Source of the DNA: Notamacropus eugenii
Lineage: Eukaryota > Chordata > Mammalia > Diprotodontia > Macropodidae
DNA: 64,000 nucleotides
Reading direction: 5' to 3'
Assembly: GCF_028372415.1 (NCBI RefSeq)
Contig: NC_092872.1
Location: 259,867,008-259,931,007, forward strand
The position numbers and the translations under genes were made by a program. Position 1 is the first letter of the stretch, and every line of letters starts with the position of its first letter. The notes beneath the pieces were generated by a model that saw only the letters and a list, made by a program, of their open reading frames with translations, was not told the DNA's origin and did no database searches. Positions 11,891 through 23,130 of this stretch are shown here, in pieces.

Positions 11891-13850
11891 ATAGTTAAAG
11901 TTGCTTGGTTGTTGTCCTTCATTCTCAGAGAGGACCAAAATGACATCACCATGACAAACTCAAGTTTCAGTGTGTCCAACTATGGCTGTTCAGACCAATA
12001 CAAGTTTGGAATGCTCTACCACAGACTGGGCACATATAGTCCTTGTGAACATTTGGGTTGGATACTCCAAATCTGCACATTCTATGTTTACTTTTTGCTG
12101 TCTCAATTCTGCTTTGCTCATAGAGCACAGCACCCTTTCTGATATGGGCATGCCATCATGAGCAGTCCTATTCCAGTGTCTCGCATGTCATACAATCAAA
12201 TCCAAAGTTCTTTACAGAGACCTTGAGAGTGTCCTTGTATCGCTTCTTCTGATTACCATGTGATCACCTGCCCCATGCAATTTCTCCACAGAGTAGTCTT
12301 TTTGGCAAGCGTACATTTTGCATTTGAACAATGTGGCCAGCTCATCGGAGCTGTGCTCTCTGAAGCATAGTTTGAATGCTTGGCAGTTTAGTTCAAGCAA
12401 GGACCTCCCTGTCTGGCACTTTATCCTGCCAGGTGATCCTCAAAATCTTCCTGAGACAGTTAAAATGGAAACAATCCAGTTTCCTGGAATGGTGCTGGTA
12501 GATTGTTCATGTTTCACAGGCATATAACAATGAGGTCAGCACAACAGCTCTGTAGTCCTTCAGTTCAGTAGTCAGTCTAATACCTCTTCTCTCCCAGACT
12601 TTTCTTTGGAGCCTCCCAAACACTGAGCTACCTCTGGCAATGTGTGCCTCAACCTCATTGTCAATGTGTACATCCCTGGAAAGTATACTACCAAGGTAAG
12701 AGAACTCATCCACAGCATTCAAAACTTCTCCATTTGTTGTAACCAATGGTTCCACGTATGGATGGTGTGAAGGTGACTAATGGAGCACCTGTGTTTTCTT
12801 GGTGTTAATTATTAGGCCAAAATTAGCACAGGCAGCAGAGAATTGATCCATATTTTGTTGCATCTCAGCTTCAGAGACTGCACTGAGTGCACAATCATCA
12901 GCAAACAGAAAATCATGCACCAACACTCCCTCCACTTTCGTCTTGGCTTGTAACCTTTTCAAATTGAAGAACTTACCATCAGTATGGTAGTTGACCTTGA
13001 TGCTGTGTTCATCCTCATTGAAAGCATTTGACCACATGGCTGGAAACATCATGCTGAAAAGCATGGGATCAAGTACACAGTCCTGTTTTGCTCCACTGGT
13101 GACTGGAAGGCATGAGAGCATTGTCCACTATCCAGAACTCGAGCAAACATGCCATCATGAAATTGATGTACAATACTGATGAACTTCTCTGGGCAACCAG
13201 ATTTTGACATAATTTTCCAAAAGTCCTCATGACTTACAGTGTCAAAGGCCTTGGTCAGATCTACAAATGTTGTATACAGACCCCTGTTCTGCTCCTGGCA
13301 TTTCTCCTGGAGCTGTCAGGCAGCAAACACCATATCAACTGTTCTTCGGCCCTTTCTGAAAACACACTGGCTCTCAGGTATGTGGCCATCTTCCCGTGAA
13401 GGATCAGCCTATTAAGGAGGACTCTAGCAAGAATCTTACCAGCAATGACTAAGAGAGAGACCCCGCTGTGATTGTCATAGAACAGTCTATTCCCTTTGCC
13501 TTCATAGAGATGGACAGTGGAGGTATCCTTAAACTCCTGAGGGATAACGTCCTCTTTCCATACAACCTAGAAAATTTCAGTCAACTTTTATATGAGCAAT
13601 AGTCCCCCTACCTTGTAAATCTCAGCTGGAATAGAATCAGTACCAGGTGCTTTGCCACATGAAAGGAGTCTAATGTTCTTCAAAACCTCTTCTTCAGTTG
13701 GAAGTTCAGCTGAGGAGGGATTGACTTCAAACTGAGGTAAACAGTCAAGTGTTCGGCTCATCTCTCTAGGATCATGTCCTTTTCACTAGTCAATGTGGCT
13801 CCATTAGCACTGAGTAGTTGTGATGCACCATAAGTTTTTGAGAAATGATG
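11890..13850 (-). mobile_element. RTE-like LINE (second family), reverse-transcriptase region
   Basis: On the minus strand the reverse-transcriptase order is clear despite frameshifts: 'GTDSIPAEIYK' near 13630, 'GKILARVLLNRLI' near 13430, 'DLTKAFDTV' near 13240, 'FLFADDCALSAVSEAEMQQ' near 12890, 'INTKKTQV' near 12790, 'FSYLGSILSRDVHIDNEVEA' near 12680, 'KDYRAVVLTSLLYACET' near 12520, and a KKRYKDTLK tail near 12230. It differs in sequence from the BovB-like copy at 6.8-8.1 kb. I judge it an RTE/RTE-X-like element. It is decayed, with several stops and frameshifts. Confidence 0.7.
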
Positions 13851-16411
13851 GGGAAATTCAGAAGCTGCTAAGTTAAAAACCAGAACTCCATAGGATTCAC
13901 CAGCAGGATAGTTAATCCACTTCTAAGAAGACAGCATTTAATTACATCAAAAGCAAAGTATAAGCAAAGCTTAGAGAGATGCAAGATTCCTGGCTCAGTA
14001 AGAAGGTAGATGAAATTCAGTTTTATGCTAATAGTAATAATCCAAACACTTTTATGATTCCCTGAATGCTATTTATGAACCAAAAACCTATAGTGCATAT
14101 AGTTAAAATAACTGAGTCCCCAAGGAGGTTAAATGACTTGCTCAAAGTTCCACCAGTAGTAAATGAAAAAGATTGGATTTGAACCCAAGTTCCTTGGCCC
14201 TAAAGTCAGTTGCTTTTCCAAGGTGCAACAGAAAAATAACATTTTTAACTTGGCACAGAAGTTGTATCCATTTCTTGGCTCCTCATGGCAACCTCATGAG
14301 CTTCAAGGTTTAGTACAGGCACTCTCTTCTATGGTCAGGGCAAATATTCTCACTGATCTCATCTAACAGGGGAGGAACCAGAAGTTGAATGATTTACCCA
14401 ACCAAGATTATTCAGGCAGCAAGTAACAGAACCTAGATGCAAATTCATTCAGAGGTTGGAAAGATTTAGAGTTGGAAAGGATCATCCAATCTGCACATTT
14501 GAGAAAAGAGGAATTTGCCATGGCAAAAGGCAAATGAGTTACCCAAAGTCATACATGCCACAATCCTGTGTCTGCAAACATAGGATTCTTTCTGCAATAT
14601 TGTGCTGCCCCTCATTTCTAGGGAGCTCATTACTCTAAGGCTCCATGACAGCCCATGAGCTGACCATATCACCCACAAAATATGGTTTCTTGGGGGGATG
14701 AGTAGGATATTAGAAGTAAACATTAGTTGTAGGTACTTCAGGAGACAAACCCTTCACTCAATTAATGTGTACAATGTGGGTGAGGAAACTCAATCAAAGT
14801 CATGTGAACATGTGAAGCATGAACAAAGATAACCCATGAAGAAAGCTTTAAAAAACCTAAGGTTATTATCCCTAGAAAAGAACCAGCCAAGTCAGTACTC
14901 AACAACTCTCATCTTCTTGTCACTCTGGGAAACCTCCAACCCAGAACCCTCTTCTCCTCATTGGAGGCTTCCTCCTTGAATCCACCATTTTAGAAAGCAC
15001 CCCAGCCTTACATCACCTCACTCAGCTGGAATCTCTCTCTCTATCTCTTTCTCATCATCTGTTGAATTGCAACCCTTTTCTTTCCCTCCTCTGGTACTCC
15101 GTACCACCTAACTCATTTCCAGTTTCTTTCTATATGTTTTCTTCTGTTAGGATGTAAGTTCCTTGAGGGCAGAGATTGCATTGCTTGTATTTTTATCCAC
15201 AGTGCTTAGCAAAGAGTCTGGCACCAAGTAAGCATTTCATAACTTATCTGTCTACCTATCTATCCATCCATACATCCATCCATACATCCATCCACCTATT
15301 CATCCATCCATACATCTATCTACGCAGTAAGCTAAGGCTAAGAAGATACACAAAACATTTCTCAGGCAAGGGAGATTAGTTCAAAAGACACATTTCCAAA
15401 CATTAGAGGCCACTTAAGCACAAGAGGTTACCTAAGGTGGTTGTAGCTTCTTTTCCCCCAGTGGTGTCTAGAGCTAGAGTAGACACCATCTCCCCTAGAT
15501 GGAGCAGGGGTGGGTGTCTTGATGCTAATAATCTTTCAAGTTCCCTTCCAGGCCCAGAATCCTATGACGCCATGAATCAGGTGGAATGCAACAAGGTTGC
15601 CTGGACAACTCTGGCTTTCGAGTCTTCACCAGGGTTCTCTGGAAGCCCTGTTCCATTGACGTTTCACAAACTAAACCTGGTCTAGTGTCAAGGATGTCAG
15701 AAGTGGGGCCTGATCCAATACTTACTACCTGGTGACCTTTGGTGAGTCACTGCCCCTCCCTAGACCTCAGTTTCCTTATCTGTAGAATGACAGTGGGACA
15801 TCAGTCGGATGGACCTCTAAGATCCCCTGTTCAGGTTTAAAGCTCTGATCATGATCTTATGTGGAGAGACAAACTAGATGGTTGGAAAATTTGGTAAAGT
15901 CTTTAATCACATGCTTCTATGAAGAGGGTTGGGAGAGAAAAACAGAGAAGTGGTAGCTTTTAACAACTGGCTCCCTGAAAATACAATGCACTTTTACAGT
16001 TAATCTAAAATTTCTCCATCACTTTCTTAAGTTGAGACAATCAACAAAACAATAAGTAAAGCCTCGCTCTGTGGCATTTGCTGATTTTCATGGTGTAAAT
16101 GCTCACAATCAACATTTAACAATCAGCTCTTCTGGGCTGTTGGAGCTGACTATGAGAAACAACCTTGGACTTTTGATAGAATCAGGGAAGCTGGGGTGGT
16201 TTACAGAGAGCAAAAGGACTGGGAAAGATAACTGAGGCAGGGAGAACAGCATGGAGCAGTGGCAGAAGTACTGAACTGAAAGTTACTGGTGGAACAGGTA
16301 TTTACTAAGCACCTATTATGTGCCAGAGATTGTGAGATGGAGGAGACCTGAATAGTAAAGGACAACAGTAATAATGAGCTTAGGCACAATAGTATGGTAG
16401 AGGAAGTACTT
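13851..16411. other. intergenic DNA with MIR and L2 pieces and a CATC repeat
   Basis: SINE/MIR pieces lie at about 14100-14220 and 14360-14620 (-). An L2 3' tail lies at 15130-15245 (+). A CATC/TATC simple repeat spans 15243-15322. MIR lies at 15700-15850 (+) and a short 'tttactaagcacctattatgtgcc' piece at 16295. The rest is unassigned. Confidence 0.5.
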
Positions 16412-16427
16412 CCAAGTCTATTATTTT

Positions 16428-17198
16428 TTTTAATATATATGTTCTTTTTATTTATTTTTAGTGTTCTACAATCACTACCATAAAACTTAGATTTTTTCCC
16501 CCTACCTACCCCCTACCACCCCCCTCCCCCCCCCCGAAGACGACATACAATTCTATATAGGATCCATATAGGATCTATAGAACATTCCTATAGAATACAT
16601 TTTCACTATAGTCATGCTGTGTAGAAGAACTAAAATAAATGGAGAAATCATATAGCAAACCAAAACATAATACACACACACATAGACACACACACACAAA
16701 AAAAATGATCTACTACATTCTGCGATTGAATTTCATATTTCTTTCTCTGGATGTGGAAGGCATTTTGCCTTAGAAGACCATTGGGAATTTTTTTTTATGT
16801 CCTTGCATTGCTATGAAGATCCAAGTCTACCAGAAAAAACTCTAGCACACTGTGGTTGTTGCTGTGCACAAAGTTCTCCTGGTTCTGCTCCTTTCGCTCA
16901 GCATCAGATCATATAAGTCCTTCCAGGCCTCTCTGAAGTCTTCTTGTTCATCATTTCTTATGGCACAATAGTAGTCCATTACATTCATATGCCATAATTT
17001 ATTCAGCCATTCCCCAATTGATGGGCATCCCCTTGATTTCCAGTTTTTGGCCACTACAAAGAGTGCTGCTATAAATATTTTTGTACATGTGGGACCCTTC
17101 CCCATTTTTATGATCTCTTGGGAATACAGTCCTAGAAGTAATATTGCTGGGTCAAATGGTATGAACATTTTTGTAGCCCTTTGGGCATAGTTCCAAAC
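16428..17198 (-). mobile_element. L1 LINE, 5'-truncated, with target-site duplication
   Basis: On the minus strand it holds the C-terminal end of ORF2 (frame open from about 17190 to the stop at 16842; words [40 protein letters not shown]), then a 3' UTR with a G-rich block and an A-rich end. Flanking copies of ccaagtctattatttt (16412-16427) and ccaagtccactatttt (17199-17214) differ at two of 16 sites, as expected for an ageing target duplication. Confidence 0.85.
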
Positions 17199-17219
17199 CC
17201 AAGTCCACTATTTTAGAGA

Positions 17220-17570
17220 CCAAAAATCAAGGGATCTGGAATTAGTCATCACTCAATCTAATGCACTTATTTTACAGGTGAAGAAACTGAGGCCCAGAAA
17301 GAGAAAGTAACTTAACCAAAGCTAGAAAGAAAGACTGCATGGTAGAGTGAATAGTATCCCTGGAAGGTCCTCTTAAGTGGAAGCTTAAAAAACAGGAACT
17401 TGGAATAGAAAGAACCCTTGGAGTCAGAAGACCTGAGTTTGAGTCACTTTTAGGAAAACTCAGATTATTAGGACAATTCTTCCTTACCATAATCCCAGCT
17501 TTGCAACATCTCCTCCCCACCTCCTCCCCATTCCTCCTCCTCCTGCCTCCGAGGTCTAGTAAAATCCATC
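17220..17570. other. SINE/MIR remnants
   Basis: Minus-sense MIR words ('attttacaggtgaagaaactgaggc') lie near 17265-17330. Plus-sense words ('ttggagtcagaagacctgag') lie near 17425. The C-rich 17510-17560 is unassigned. Confidence 0.5.
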
Positions 17571-17579
17571 TGATTCTTC

Positions 17580-18520
17580 CTGCATGAAACAGCCTTTCAC
17601 ATCTTTCCCATCATGACCCCATTGAGTCTTCTCTAGGCAAAACTATCCCATTTCTTTCAAATGATCCTTAAACAGCCTGGACTCAGATCCCTCCACCATC
17701 TTGGTTCACTTCCTTAGAATAAGGTCTCCATTTCTCAAGGATCTTCCTAAAATAGGGGAGGGGAGCAAAACACAACAGTCCAGGTATGGTTGGACCAGGG
17801 CTGAGAACAGTGAGATTGACCTGTCCTTAGTCCTGAAGAGTATACATTTCTAAGATTTCATGAGCTTGAAAATTTCCCCTCCTAGTTATGTTTCTGACCC
17901 TTTCAGACTTGGCCACCATGATTTGGCCTTCTCATCCCGGAATGTCTTTCCACTCATTTCTTTCTCCCATTGGTGGGGTTACTTCTAGGGGGTCTCCATT
18001 TTGGGGACAGACACAGGCCTACCCATGATTCATTCTCCTCCCAGTTGTGCTTCTATCTCTCCAGACTAGCAAGTCACTTAACCTCTGTTTGCCTTAGTCC
18101 ACTGGAGAAGGAAATGACAAACCACTCCAGTATCTTTACCAGGAAAACTCCACAGACACTACTGGTGTCTAGTGCTATGGTCCACAGGGTCATAAAGATT
18201 TAGACATGATGGAATAACTGAACAACAATATCCACAGTGCCTGGTATACAGTGAACACTTAAATGCTTGCTGCTTGTCAACCTTTCCTGGCTTCTACATC
18301 ACACTCTTAACTTCTGTTGAACTTGTGGCCCACTAAAACTCCTAGATCTTTTAAAAATAAATCTTCTAGTCATCTTGTACTTGGGAAGTTGATTTTTTTT
18401 TAGCCCAAGAATAAGATCTTACATTTTTTCCAATTAAATTTTATCTTAGCAGTATGTTCAATATTCTAGCCTGTGGAGGTCTTTTTGAATTCTGATTCTT
18501 TCATCAAATAAATAATACAT
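17580..18520 (+). mobile_element. CR1/L3-like LINE 3' part with a SINE inside
   Basis: The phrases 'aacagtccaggtatggttggaccagggctgag', 'gcccactaaaactcctagatc', 'atcttgtacttgggaagttg' and 'attctagcctgtggaggtc' follow CR1/L3 3' order. A marsupial SINE piece (about 18060-18240, +) splits it. Family name from memory, with moderate certainty. Confidence 0.55.
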
Positions 18521-19200
18521 ACAATAAAGTATTTTAAGCTGGTTGAAAGCTTCTTCAATTGCCAAGTCTCTACTGTTTACCCAGCAAATGGAGAAGCTTT
18601 CAGGCCCATAAAAGTGCTTTACTGCATCAGGGTCATTTTCTATTCTAGAAGTGGCTAGAAGTGGCTATTAGTAATGTAGAGATGTCATGTGGAAGGGCAT
18701 GGAAGGGCACGGAGGCCACACAGCAACACCTTGAGCAAAGGTTTGTGAGAAACCACATATATACAACTGATCATATTTACCTATATAACACTTGTGGACA
18801 ACAACAGAAATGACCACGGACAAGGTAAGAAATAGACACACCAGGAGTCTATTTCTTCCATCCCAGTAAAAGCACCAGGTTCATACAGAAAGTGTGTAGG
18901 GGTTATTGCTTGTTGCCCCCTCTGCTAAATGAACAGATTAAAAAAAAATACATACACATGCAAAAAAGAAAGAAGAAGGAAGAAAGGGAGACAGGAAGGA
19001 AGGAAGGAAGGAAGGAAGGAAGGAAGGAAGGAAGGAAGGAAGGAAGGAAAGCAGGAAGGAAGGAGGAAAAACAAAAAACACAGTTTCTTAAAAAAAGTGC
19101 ATGAAGGTCTTTGTCCTGCCTTAATTTTTTTTAATTCAATCAGATTTCATGGTAGGGCAAAGAATCTATAATTTGAGCTCTAGTTTATTTCACAAATCTT
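18521..19200. other. unassigned DNA with a GGAA microsatellite
   Basis: No gene or repeat family is recognised apart from the purine-rich simple repeat at about 18967-19070. Confidence 0.45.
18993..19049. repeat. (GGAA)n tetranucleotide microsatellite
   Basis: About 14 uninterrupted GGAA units lie within a wider purine-rich tract (18967-19070). Confidence 0.95.
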
Positions 19201-19299
19201 TACTACCCTCTTGAAACATTCACTTTTTTCTTCTCCTCCTTCCCTTTCTTTCCCCTTCCCTTCTTACACCTTATTCCACCCCCCCATCCTGTACAATCC

Positions 19300-19690
19300 A
19301 GTGATTTCTGGGCCCCTGGTTGTTCTGCCTCCCTGACCTCCCATGTGACTTTTCATTGGCTATATTCCATGCCTGGAATATTCTGCCCCTCCCTCTATCT
19401 CCTTACTCTTCATTCCCCAGCTTCTGTCAAGACTCAACTCAGATCCTATCTTCTGCAGGAGTACTTTCCTGAAGTTACTAGGACATTCCCTCTACTGTTA
19501 CCTCATTAATATCATTATTATCTACAAGAACTCTGTATAGCTCTTGTAGAATCTAGTTTTTTGCATGTGGTTTTCTCCATTAGAATAGAGGGCAGGGACT
19601 AGGTTTTGCCTTTCTTTCTATCCCTAGAACTTAGCACCATTCCTAGCACATAGTAGGTGCTTAATAATAAATGCATGTTGACTTTTTATT
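19300..19690 (+). mobile_element. L2 LINE 3' end
   Basis: Typical L2 tail phrases are 'ccatgcctggaatattctgcccc', 'cttctgtcaagactcaactcag', 'agggcagggactaggttttgcc' and 'cacatagtaggtgcttaataa'. Confidence 0.8.
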
Positions 19691-19789
19691 ACTGACTAGA
19701 AATGTTTATGGGATGATAAAAACAGCCTAGATTTGCAGAAAGAAGACTTGGGTTTGAATATTGTCTCTGCTAACAAATGCTTACTGACT

Positions 19790-20019
19790 GATTGACATGA
19801 ACTGGGGAATGACTGAAAAGATGATCACACAGGAAGATGATGGCATATTATTGTGCAATATGACATATTATATGAGCAGCGAAAAAAGGGATGAACTCAG
19901 AGAAACCTAGGAAGATTCATATGAACTGGTGCAGAGTGAAGTGAGCACAATCAGAAAAACAGTTTATACAATGATTATAACAGTGGGAAGAAAATCACCT
20001 CTAAAGATCTGAAAACACT
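19790..20019 (+). mobile_element. old L1 3' fragment, left part (host of the HAL1 insertion)
   Basis: It has 'ggcatattattgtgcaatatgac' and 'gaactggtgcagagtgaagtgagc'. It continues at 22947 after the HAL1 insertion. Confidence 0.7.
20003..20019 (+). repeat. target-site duplication, left copy
   Basis: AAAGATCTGAAAACACT is identical to 22930-22946. It sits directly before the conserved L1-type start 'ggagccaagatggcg'. Confidence 0.93.
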
Positions 20020-20162
20020 GGAGCCAAGATGGCGAAGTAGAAAGACGCACATACATATAGCTCCGAACACACAAACCACAGAACGGCTAGAGGGGACCAA
20101 GCCAGGGTGAATTCTGCACCCAGAGACCACGGAGTATTGGAGCGAGGGAGATTTCTGCTCCG

Positions 20163-20490
20163 GAGAGACCTGTGGACCTCTCTCGGGGGGGGGTCCTTCG
20201 CGCCGGACTGGGCGCCAGGACGGGGAGCGGAGTGCGGCCCTGCTGTGGCCACGACACGGAGGGGAGGAGATCTGAGAGGGCTACGGGGACGGGATCTCCA
20301 GCGGCTACGCGGGTCTCCCCACCCACAGAGGGACCTGCAAACCTCTCGCAAAAGGTCCGTCGCGCTGCAGACGTGGAGCCCAGCCCGGACCTGCGGCAGC
20401 GGCAGCCGCGGATCCGAGAGGCACAGATCTGAGAGGGCTCCGGAGGCAGGATCTTCAGCGGCGGCACAAGCCCCCCCACCAACAGGTGAC
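20163..20490 (+). repeat. monomer-like tandem duplication in the HAL1 5' UTR
   Basis: 'gatctgagagggct' followed by 'gggatct.cagcggc' occurs at 20269 and again at 20426. The preceding 'agag..acctg..acctctcgc' block occurs at about 20164 and 20327. The repeat period is about 157-163 bp, with roughly two units, diverged from each other. Confidence 0.7.
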
Positions 20491-20859
20491 TGATGGGGGT
20501 GGGTGAGAGAATCTCTTTGGCGGGTTGAGAGGGGAGTGGGGTGCCCCAATGGCTCAGGCCCCCCCGGGAATTGGGGGCTGAGAGGCGGCTGCGGACGGGG
20601 GCTCCCCAAACGGGCAGGAGCCTGGATCCATTGTGGAAGGTCTGTGCATAAACCCCCAGAGGGAACTATGCCTGAGAGGCGGCCCTACCCCTGACCACCT
20701 GAACTTAATTCTCACACTGAATAGCAGCCCTGCCCCTGCCAAAAATCCTAAGGCGGGAAGCAGCATTTGAATCTCAGTCCCCAAACGCTGGCTGGGAGGA
20801 CCAGGAGGCGAGGTGGGTGTGAGGAGAATATTCAGAGGTCAAGCCACTGGCTAGGGAGA

Positions 20860-21947
20860 ATGCCCAGAAAAGGGAAAAGAAATAAAACTATTGAAGGGTA
20901 CTTTCTCGGAGAAAAGACACTTCCTCCCTTCCTTTCTGATGGGGAGGAACAATGCTTGCCATCAGGCAAAGACACAGAAATCGAGGATTCTGTGTCCCAG
21001 CCCACCCAATGGGCTCGGGCCATGGAAGAGGTCAAGAGGAATTTTGAAAATCAAGTTAGAGAGGTGGAGGAAAGACTGGGAAGGGAAATGAGAGGGATGA
21101 AAGAGAAGCATGAAAAGCAGATCAACTCCCTGCTAAAGGAGAACCAAAAAAATCTTGAAGAAATTGGCACCTTGAGAACTAGCCTAACTCAGCTGGCAAG
21201 GGAGGTGCAAGGGGCCAATGAGGAGAAGAATGCTTTCAAAAGCAGAATTAACCAAATGGAAAAGGAGATTCAAAAGCTCACTGAAGAAAATAGATCTTTC
21301 AAAACTGGAATGGTACGGATGGACGCTAAGGACTTTTCGAGAAAGACAGATATCTCAGAACATAGCGAGAAGATTGGAAAAATGGAAGATAATGTGAAAT
21401 ATCTTATTGGAAAAACAACTGACCTGGAAAATAGAATCAGGAGAGACAATGTAAAAATTCTGGGACTACCTGAAAACCATGATCAAAAGAAGAGCCTAGA
21501 CATCATCTTCCATGAAATTATCAAGGAAAACTGCCCTGAGATTCTAGAACCAGAAGGCAAAATAAATATTCAAGGAATCCACAGAACACCGCATGAAAGA
21601 GATCCAAAAAGAGAAACTCCTAGGAGCATTGTGGCCAAATTCCAGAATTCCCAGGTGAAAGAGAAAATATTGCAAGCAGCTAGAAAGAAACAATTCAAGT
21701 ATTTGGAAATACAATCAGGATAGCACAAGATCTGGCACCCTCTACATTGAGGGATAGAAGGGAATGGAATAGGATATTCCAGAAGTCAAAGGAACTAGGA
21801 CTGAAGCCAAGAATCACCTACCCAGCAAAACTGAGTATAATACTTCAGGAGAAAAAATGGTCTTTCAATGAAATAGAAGACTTTCAAATTTTCCTGATGA
21901 AAAGACCAGAGCTGGAAAGAAAATTTGACTTTCTAACACAAGAATGA
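20860..21947 (+). CDS. HAL1/L1 ORF1 protein (one frameshift)
   Basis: ORF1p is the RNA-binding, trimer-forming nucleoprotein of L1 elements. The first ATG (MPRKGKRNKTIEGYFLGE) is at 20860. A long charged coiled coil occupies about residues 50-200. The RRM region follows (DNVKILGLPENHDQ, HRTPHERDPKRETPRSIVAK). After KKQFKYL the frame shifts near 21690-21705 and meets a stop at 21721-21723. The C-terminal domain continues in another frame (TLRDRREWNRIFQKSKELG, then FDFLTQE) to a stop at 21945. Expected intact length is about 360 residues. The copy is therefore just broken. Confidence 0.8.
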
Positions 21948-22929
21948 AGAGAAGCATGAAAAGGCAAACAGCAAAGAGAAATCATAAGGGACTTACTAAA
22001 GTTGAACTGTTTACATTCCTACATGGAAAGATAATATTTATAACTCTTGAAACATTTCAGTATCTGGGCACTGGGTGGGAGTACACACACACACACATGC
22101 ACACACGCACACATACATAGAGACAGAGTGTACAGAGTGAATTGAAGAGGATGGGATCATATATTAAAAAAAAATGAAATCAAGCAGTGAGAGAGAAATA
22201 TTGGGAGGAGAAAGGGAGAAGTTATATGGGGCAAATTATCTCTCATAAAAGAGGCAAGCAAAAGACTTATTAGTGGTGGGATAAAGAGGGGAGGCAAGAG
22301 AAAAACATGAGGTCTACTCTCATCACATTCCACTAAAGGAAAGAATATAATGCACACTCATTTTGATAGGAAAACCTATCTCATAATACAGGAGAGTGGG
22401 GGACAGGGGCACAAACAGGGTGAGGGGGAGGATGGAGGGGAGGGCATGGGGAGGAGAATGCAATATGAGGTCGACACTCATGGGGAGGAAAGGACCATAA
22501 GAAAATAGAAGTAAAAGGGGACAGGATAGGATGGAGGGAAATATAGTTAGTCCTATACAACACAACTAGTATGGAAATCATTTGCAAAACTAAACAGATA
22601 TGGCCTATATTGAATTGCCTGTCTTTCAAGGGGAAGGGGTGGAGAGGAAGGGAGCTAAGAAGATTGGAACTCAAAGTGTTAGGACCAAATGTAATGTTCT
22701 AACCACTGGGTAACAAGAAATACAGGTTAAGGGGTCAAGAAAGCTATCTGGTCCTACAGGACAAAAGAGAAGACGGAGACAAGGGCAGGGAGGGAGGATA
22801 GAGGAGAGAGCAGATAGGCCACAGGGGCAATTAGAAAGCTCGGGTTTGGGGGGGGGAGGGGAGAAAAGGGGAGAAAATTTGTAACCCAAAATTGTGTGAA
22901 AATAAATGTTAAAAATTAATTAAAAAAAA
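21948..22929 (+). other. HAL1 3' UTR and poly(A) tail
   Basis: It is a G/A-rich non-coding region with an (AC)n patch (22082-22120), G runs (22400-22470, 22840-22860) and the end signal 'aaaataaatgttaaaaatt' before a ~10-nt A tail. No reverse-transcriptase sequence occurs here. Confidence 0.8.
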
Positions 22930-22946
22930 AAAGATCTGAAAACACT
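22930..22946 (+). repeat. target-site duplication, right copy
   Basis: Identical to 20003-20019. The first A's merge with the poly(A) tail, so the duplication is at least 14 bp. Confidence 0.92.
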
Positions 22947-23130
22947 AACCAATGAAATGACCAACCACAATTCCAGGAATGGACCAAAAATGAAGCATAT
23001 TAGCCATTTCTTGAAAGAGAGGTAAAGGACTTAGAGGGCAGAATATGACATATAGTTTTATACATGACCAATTCAGGAATTTGTTTTGCTTAACTATAAA
23101 CGTTTGCTACATGAGAAGATTTAAAAAGAA
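22947..23130 (+). mobile_element. old L1 3' fragment, right part
   Basis: The 3' end of the older L1 host copy, resumed after the HAL1 insertion ('gcagaatatgacatatagttttatacatgacc', 'ggaatttgttttgcttaac'). Confidence 0.65.

Larger units (their letters stand above)
20020..22929 (+). mobile_element. full-length HAL1 (half-L1: 5' UTR, ORF1, 3' UTR, poly(A))
   Basis: The element starts with 'ggagccaagatggcgaag', has a CpG-rich 5' UTR (20020-20859), an ORF1 (20860-21947), a purine-rich 3' UTR with an AC repeat and ends in a poly(A) preceded by 'aaataaatgttaaaaatt'. It lacks any ORF2 sequence. Perfect 17-bp target duplications flank it, which shows it inserted as a unit by L1-type target-primed reverse transcription. 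Many intact CpGs and the undamaged duplications suggest a young insertion. It depends on L1 ORF2 protein supplied in trans (known for HAL1). Alternative: an L1 that lost ORF2 by deletion. Confidence 0.88.

Noticed and set aside
12507-13121. A possible host gene with reverse-transcriptase words
   Set aside because: It lies in a decayed LINE with frameshifts on both sides and no exon structure.
18967-19070. Regular repeats that could suggest an array with spacers
   Set aside because: These are pure tetranucleotide microsatellites in a vertebrate genome. There are no unique spacers.
20107-20493. Plus-strand 128-codon frame in the HAL1 5' UTR
   Set aside because: The GC-rich leader gives chance open frames in several phases, and no known L1 leader protein is recognised.
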